A stretch of 64,000 nucleotides of DNA from Artemisia argyi (Eukaryota; Streptophyta; Magnoliopsida; Asterales; Asteraceae): NCBI GenBank assembly GCA_030686995.1, contig CM060695.1:104001371-104065370 (forward strand), in the 5' to 3' direction. The notes below the pieces were generated by a model that searched no databases, had not been told where the DNA came from, and saw only the letters and a program-made list of their open reading frames with translations. Positions 58,331 to 64,000 of the stretch are shown piece after piece; position 1 is the first letter of the stretch, and each line of letters starts with the position of its first letter. The position numbers and the translations under genes were made by a program.

Positions 58331-60511
58331 ATGGACGATGGGAACATCTTTGAACCCGTCATCCCACCACAACAAAACCCACCACTAGAACCTCTTAGGC
58401 CCCGAACCTTAGGAGAGTATTCCCGACCTAGCCACCAAGGCTACCGAAACACCATTGAGCTCACCGGAGCCAATGTGACTCTCTTGCGATCCGACACCAT
58501 CCGGTTGGTGCAAAGCGGATGTGCATTCCATGGACTTCGTTCAGAAGATCCAAACCAACATCTTAAGGACTTCCTTAAAATCGTAGATTCCATAGACCTA
58601 GATGTTGCAACTAGAGAGACAACCCGATTACGCCTATTCCAATTCTCTCTACAGGATCAAGCTAGTCAATGGCTTGAGCGTTTACCCGCGGGATCCATCA
58701 CCACATGGGATGATCTCACCACTCCTTTCCTTGCTCAATTTTTCCCACCGGGGAGAACTACTAAGCTTAGAAATGACATCTTGATGTTCCAACAACGTCA
58801 AAATGAATCTCTTTATTAAGCATGGACTCGTTTCAAGGACTTACCTCAAAAAGTCCCTCATCATGGCATAGATCTTTGGCTCCAAGTCCAAATCTTTTAT
58901 GACCATATCGATCTCTCCACGAGGCGAGCCATTGACCAATCGGCCGGTGGTAAGCTATGTGATCTAAGTGCGGAACAATCATGGGAACTCATAGAAGATC
59001 TTGCTCTCTATGACAACAAAAGTTGGAATGATCCCCATGATTTGAACAAAACGGTCAAGGCAATATCTTTGCCTTCGAACAATTCTAGCACTCCCGACCG
59101 TAGGATCATGGAACTTGAGGACCAAGTCAAGTTTCTCATGAAATCTTACGAAGCTTCTAAGCCTTCAAGCCAAGTGAACAAAATCACTTCTTCATGCGAA
59201 TTATGTAGTGGTCCCCACGATACTCGTGATTGTATGGAACTCCCCGGAACAGCTTTTGCGGACTACGCATCCTCGCGTACCGACGAAGCGGGAGATAAGT
59301 GGTACACTTTCAAGCCCGAGCCAAACCCTTACGGTGATTCATACAACCCCTCTTGGAAAAATTTCCCAAACCTTAGGTGGAAACAAAATCAACCAAATTC
59401 TTCCAATCCGCCTAATCTTTACCAACCAAACGGTCCACCCTCCAACCGTACTTTCAACAACAATCCTTCTAACAACTATGGTAGTACCAACAATCTTGAA
59501 GGATTGATGTCAAAGTTCATGGCATCTCAAGAAGCTCGCATAGCTAGGTTTGAAACCAAATTCAACCAACAACAAATGGAGATGACCAACAAGATTGACA
59601 ACTTGTTGAAGGCCCTCAACAACCAAGCATTAGCCACACCAAGGAAGGACACTAGGGACACCAATAACGGAATCCAAATTAAGGACCCCTCATCATCCAA
59701 ACACGTCCACTTTGTCAATGTTGTCACCATTAAACCAATAGATAAGGAGATAGCAGAAAGTGACAAGGACGAAGTTGAAGTAGAAGCCGAGCCTAGAGAT
59801 GAAAGTAGGGAAGTTGAGGTTAATAGGGGAGAGGAGTTAGAGGAAGTAGGAACTATAGAGAAATACTTGGATAAGTTGCCCACCAAGGAAGAACGGGAAT
59901 ACCATAAGGATTTATTCGATAGTCCCGAGAGACCATATATCCTTGGTACACCCCTTAATAAAATGGGAGACCCCTCTAACATTAACATACCATGCAATAT
60001 CGGGCACATGCATATATGGAAAGCTTACATTGATCCTAGATCTCTTGTTAACATCATGACCAGGACTTATTACAATTGGGTAATGAAGAAGCAACTTAAT
60101 TTTAGGATGATGCCCAATAAGAATCTGATAAGTAATTTTGCAGGAAGAGTGAAGGGATTACATGTGATTATAGGCAATCTCACTTATGAGATCGATTTTA
60201 TGATAGTAGAAGACACTCGTCCGGTGATTGATGCTTGCCTAAGCCAAATAATAGTTAGATTCAAGGAGGAAAATGATGAAGTTGCCTATCAAATGCCCTA
60301 CAAAATTGAGCAATACCGCCTCCTCTCTAATATAGAAAAAGAATACAAGCAAGCGGCTTATTATAGGAATTAGGAGGATAGACGTAGAGGAGTAGAGTAT
60401 GTGATGAATAGGATGCTTGGTTTCTACAAAGAATGCTTACAACTAGGTCCGGAATACAAAACTGGTTTAGAAGACGACCTAGAGAGTGGAACCAACGATG
60501 AGGTCACGTAG
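58331..60511 (+). pseudogene. Element B gag-protease-like ORF with two nonsense codons
   Basis: ATG at 58331; one frame of 726 codons with TAA at 58817 (element A has GAA here) and TAG at 60371; no frameshift. Gag core at residues about 45-230 (DTIRLVQSGCAFHGLRSEDP, FFPPGRTTKLRND). Zinc knuckle CELCSGPHDTRDC at residue 289 (CX2CX3HX4C, the Athila spacing). An Asn/Pro-rich stretch, then an acidic segment. From about residue 550 there is a protease-like domain with YIDPRSLVNIM where the catalytic D-(T/L)-G would be: D is present, the following residues are not. The C-terminus after TAG (GFYKECLQLGPEY) matches Asteraceae Athila proteins I know. It differs completely from the C-terminal part of element A. 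Confidence 0.85.
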
Positions 60512-62980
60512 TAACCCATGACATTGAGTCTAGCTACAAGACTCGTAAATAAAGAAAAGCGCTTCTTGGGAGGCAACCCATGTTTTGTGTGATTTTATTT
60601 TGTTTGTTTGTTAATTGCTTCCGTATGCATGCTTTATTTCTATTGTTGGTAGATCATGTTTCTCAATTAAATAGTGGAAATACTTTACTTTGTTGTTTTG
60701 TCCTAGTCTTAACTCCACCTAAAAGTATTTTTGCAAAAGATAAGTGTAAGGGGAAACCCCAAATATGTTTTCAAGAAACTAACTGATCATGATTCTCCAC
60801 AATATTAAATGAACATGTATATTCGTATTTGTTAGAGTCAAATGCTTGTATCGAGTCATAATGAAGTTTTGCAGGATTTTCCAGGAAGTAGGACCAAGTT
60901 TTTCCAGAAATTTTCCGGAAACTTAACATAAGAATTTCTGCAGGTCACTTCTGACGGCGTCAAGAATTAATTCTTGACGGCGTCACGTGTAAAAATCTGG
61001 AAATTTTACCGGTTTTGTTTTTCTAACGGAGTCTTATGGTTTTTGTGAATTATTAAGTTTTATAATCTCCAGGAGATCTGCAAACTTCATTCCACAAGCA
61101 TTATATCTTATCTTGTTTTCTAGGATTTAGTAACTTATATAGGATGCCGCCGATTTTATGCGAGGTTGTCTTGTCTGTTTTCTCAGGATTTACAGGTTAT
61201 GTATGACAAGAAAATGATTTATATTCTGGAAGGGAAGCTTTGATTGTTCATTTTCTTGGAGGAAGATTTAACCTGGCCACCTTATTATCCATACCGAGCG
61301 AATCAGGGGAGTATTTGATTTCATTCTTTTTACTTTTTTTTCACTTTTACATTCTTTACTTGAACATTGGGGACAATGTTCATCCTAAGTGTAAGGGGAG
61401 GGTAAAAAGATGATACCTTACATATGCACTTTCGCTTGAGTTTGTTTTGTTTGATGGTAGATGTGTAATAAAACTATGAGAAATACTTGTTAGTGTAATT
61501 TTAGCGCCAAATTTAAAATTTTTTCCAACATTTAGGAGTGAAACTTTAGCCATAGCAAGCGTCTCATGGATAGGAGATTGTATGACTAGCACATAACCGT
61601 ATATTCAGAAAAATTTTCCACCCAAATATGTGAGGTTCGCCTTTAGATTTGATAGGAAAAGCATTTACTATTAGTGCTTATGAGTGTACCGGTAGCATTT
61701 AGATTCTAGAACTTGCGTTAGTGATGCATCCCGAGACCGCTAGTGAGACTACATTCGTGTAGTAGGATTTACTACATGATAAGAGGCATTAGGATCACCC
61801 TTGTGTTAAACCCGTAGTATAATTACTTGACCATTTAAGTCATATTACTTGGCTAGTTAAGTCAACTAATTTTTCCCACACCCTTAGCGTTGTACTCATT
61901 TTTAGTACACGAAACCCCTAGTACACCCCTCCGAGCCTATCTTTTCATTTCTAACTTTAAGCATTTTACTTAAAGGAAGAATTTGTTACACCCCACTTAA
62001 ATGTACACCCAAATCGCCTTAGCCTTCCGTGTATGCGCTCATTTTTAGTGCATTATTGTTATTTGTTAAACCCTAAGTTAACTATCTAATTGATTACATG
62101 GTTGCTAAGTCGAGTCATATCCTTGTACATATTGTTTTGGGACGATTGGGACTCATGGGTAAAGTACTTATTTTATGGAGTAATGGGGAAGAACATCATT
62201 TATTACCCCCATATGTACGTTAATCTTAAAAGTACTCCAAGTGTTTTCATTTTCTTAATTCGAGTCATTAGATTAGTTTATTGTAAAATATGTAAAAATT
62301 CAAGTGTAAGGGGAATTTGCATTCCCTATGATGTATTATTTTGGATGGTAGGGTAAGAGTGTATGCAAAAAAAAAAAAAAAAAAAAAAAATGAAAAAAAA
62401 AAAAATAGAAAAAGAAAAGAAAGAAAAACATACGGACTACCATCCCTTTTTATTCTATGTTTATTTTATGTTTTTGTTATTTTTCATTTATTAGCTTAAG
62501 TCGAGTCTAGTCTTGGCTTAGCAACGCCATATTGTACATGTAATTGACCAAGATTGTTAACTCGCCACCAGTAAAAACTTCCTTTATCCAACAAAACCGT
62601 GTATTTCATATCCCTATACCTAACGTTACAACCCTTTAAAAGACCTCTTTGATAGTTTATCCTAGGTGCTTACGCCATGTGGTGGAGGTTTGATCCTTTC
62701 CCAAGCCTATGGTAATCTATTTTGTTATGACAGGTAGTGAGAGATATCTTCCGTTTCCATATTGTAATTTATACTTTATTACACCCGAGAGATGTGAGTA
62801 TCTAAACACTATTTGTGAGGTGCTAGTGTATGACCTCCGTGCTTGTCTATTGGTCTTTAGTGGAACGATTATTTGTTGTAATTACTTTTATATTAGTGTT
62901 AAATGACCCCTAACTTGTATTTTGATTTGAATAAAAGCGCATTTGTTTGAGGACAAGCAAATCTCAAGTGTAAGGGTATA
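60512..62980 (+). mobile_element. Element B 3' untranslated region
   Basis: Co-linear with 5362-7792 of element A. It contains the hairpin at 60951, purine blocks at 60740 and 61385, an A-rich run at 62367-62425, and the terminal hairpin plus purine tract at 62940-62980. No coding sequence. Confidence 0.8.
60951..60986 (+). repeat. Internal hairpin of two TGACGGCGTCA sites (element B)
   Basis: Two full TGACGGCGTCA copies flank AGAATTAATTCT, so that the whole is a near-perfect palindrome with mismatch only at the central base of each site. Conserved in element A at 5811-5836. Confidence 0.85.
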
Positions 62981-64000
62981 TGATGAGGCGAAAAATGAAC
63001 CATTTTTAGGGGGTCATTTAAGCCCGGAATTGAATTTATTTGATCAAATATTGCCCTAAATCATTCCTTTTGTGATTTTAGGTACTTTGGGAGTGATTTC
63101 TGGAAAAGGAAGCAATTCAGACGTTTTTGGAGCATAAAAGTGAAGAAAACGCCAAAGTCTTAATTTTCCTTGCTGGGAACAGTAGGTGACGGCGTCAAGA
63201 AGAAAATCTTGACGGCGTCAAGAGTAATTTCCATGACGATCCAGTATATATTTGACGGCGTCACAAGGTAGGGCGTCAAGAGGAAAAAGCATGACGGCCT
63301 GGAAACACATAACACTTGACGGCGTCAGATCTGGATCAAGGCAGTCCGAGGAGTATTTTGGCGGCGAGATGACGGCGTCACAAATTTGTTCTTGACGCCG
63401 TCAGACCCTATTTCCTATATATAGTTTTCTAATTTTCACATTAAAAAAAGAGAATTTTTGGAGAAACCCTAAGTACGAACTTGGTACGAATTTTACAGGT
63501 TTTTCAAGGGTTCTTAGCCCTTGATCCCTTTCATGTGTAATTGAGATAAGTATTCTTTTAATTCAATCAATATGTCTATGTGTTGGTTGTCTATATCTTG
63601 TTCTTGTCTTAATTCCATCATGCTAGGCTAGATCTATCTTGTGTTTGCTTGGATCTAATGAAACCTAGATGTTAATTATGTGTTGATTACTTGTTTATGG
63701 TTGTATTGGATGAATGAATTCGATGTTAGGCTTAAGAAAACTGGCAGATCTCCAAATGGTAAAATGCTTGAACGTCTTAGGAAACATGAACTGATGTGCA
63801 CTAGATTTTATTGGTTGTATTTAATGCATGAGCCACTGTTTACAATCCCTATGGTTGTGCCGAGCATGGCATAGGAGGAGATAAGAGCTCATAGGATTGG
63901 GGAGTTAAGTGCGCCACCCCATGAATGGTATTAAGGAATACAATCCGTCATCCACGCAACTATAACAAGTAGTTAACGTGTAAAAGATATCTAGGGAGTA
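62981..64000 (+). mobile_element. 3' LTR of element B, cut by window end
   Basis: Starts TGATGAGGCG; motif array 63187-63403; TATA box near 63416. About 1.6% different from the 5' LTR. Confidence 0.93.

Larger units (their letters stand above)
56756..64000 (+). mobile_element. Element B: Athila-type gag(-protease) retrotransposon, continues past window
   Basis: 5' LTR 56756-58159, internal 58160-62980, 3' LTR from 62981, of which 1020 bp are in the window. Over the shared part the LTRs show about 16 substitutions and one 4-bp indel (about 1.6%), younger than element A. Only 4.8 kb lies between the LTRs and no reverse transcriptase, RNase H or integrase is present. The 5-bp 5' flank is GATTT; the 3' flank is outside. 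Confidence 0.9.

Overview
This is repeat-dominated nuclear DNA from a flowering plant. Nearly all recognisable coding sequence belongs to LTR retrotransposons, nested in one another. The Athila-type gag proteins, the copia gag/pol and the large accessory copia ORF look most like families I associate with Asteraceae (Tanacetum/Artemisia/Lactuca-type genomes); that placement is from memory of the families, not from a search. I see no intact ordinary host gene, no tRNA or rRNA gene and no CRISPR array.

Layout. 1-449: inverted 5' portion of an Athila-type LTR. 450-1825: diverged Athila-like 3' untranslated DNA. 1826-9239: element A, an Athila-type Ty3 element with a truncated 5' LTR, a broken gag-protease ORF, no reverse transcriptase or integrase, and a complete 3' LTR. 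9240-10646: 3' end of a decayed chromovirus (Tekay/Del-type integrase plus chromodomain), followed by the start of its LTR. 10.9-24.0 kb: AT-rich DNA with small tandem repeats and a scatter of exon-like fragments on both strands, one of which is recognisable as a piece of a CASTOR/POLLUX (DMI1) ion-channel gene. A solo LTR with a perfect target-site duplication (TSD) lies within this part (22075-23646).

25433-37731: a structurally complete, young Ty1/copia element of Sirevirus type. It has 354-bp LTRs differing at about six sites and a perfect GAAGA TSD. It is unusual in three ways: gag is fused in frame to the C-terminal half of reverse transcriptase/RNase H by a large internal deletion; a separate uninterrupted 1386-codon ORF of unknown function lies downstream; and two arrays of TTTCG(A/C)AA motifs sit upstream of the two coding regions.

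37.7-49.3 kb: old flanking DNA, a tRNA-SINE-like unit, two long (TA)n tracts and two long gypsy-type LTRs in opposite orientation around an older diverged repeat. 49.4-55.7 kb: two stacked, 3'-truncated copia heads (LTR, primer site, decayed gag) and a minus-strand copia pre-integrase fragment. 55.7-56.75 kb: a second copy of the older repeat, into which element B (56756 to beyond the window end) has inserted. Element B is a younger relative of element A.

Functionally, the A and B Athila elements and the copia element all lack essential pol modules, so if they moved recently they depended on proteins supplied by relatives. The most distinctive regulatory feature is a cluster of near-palindromic TGACG(G/C)CGTCA sites just upstream of the TATA box in every Athila LTR here, echoed by an internal hairpin built from the same motif.
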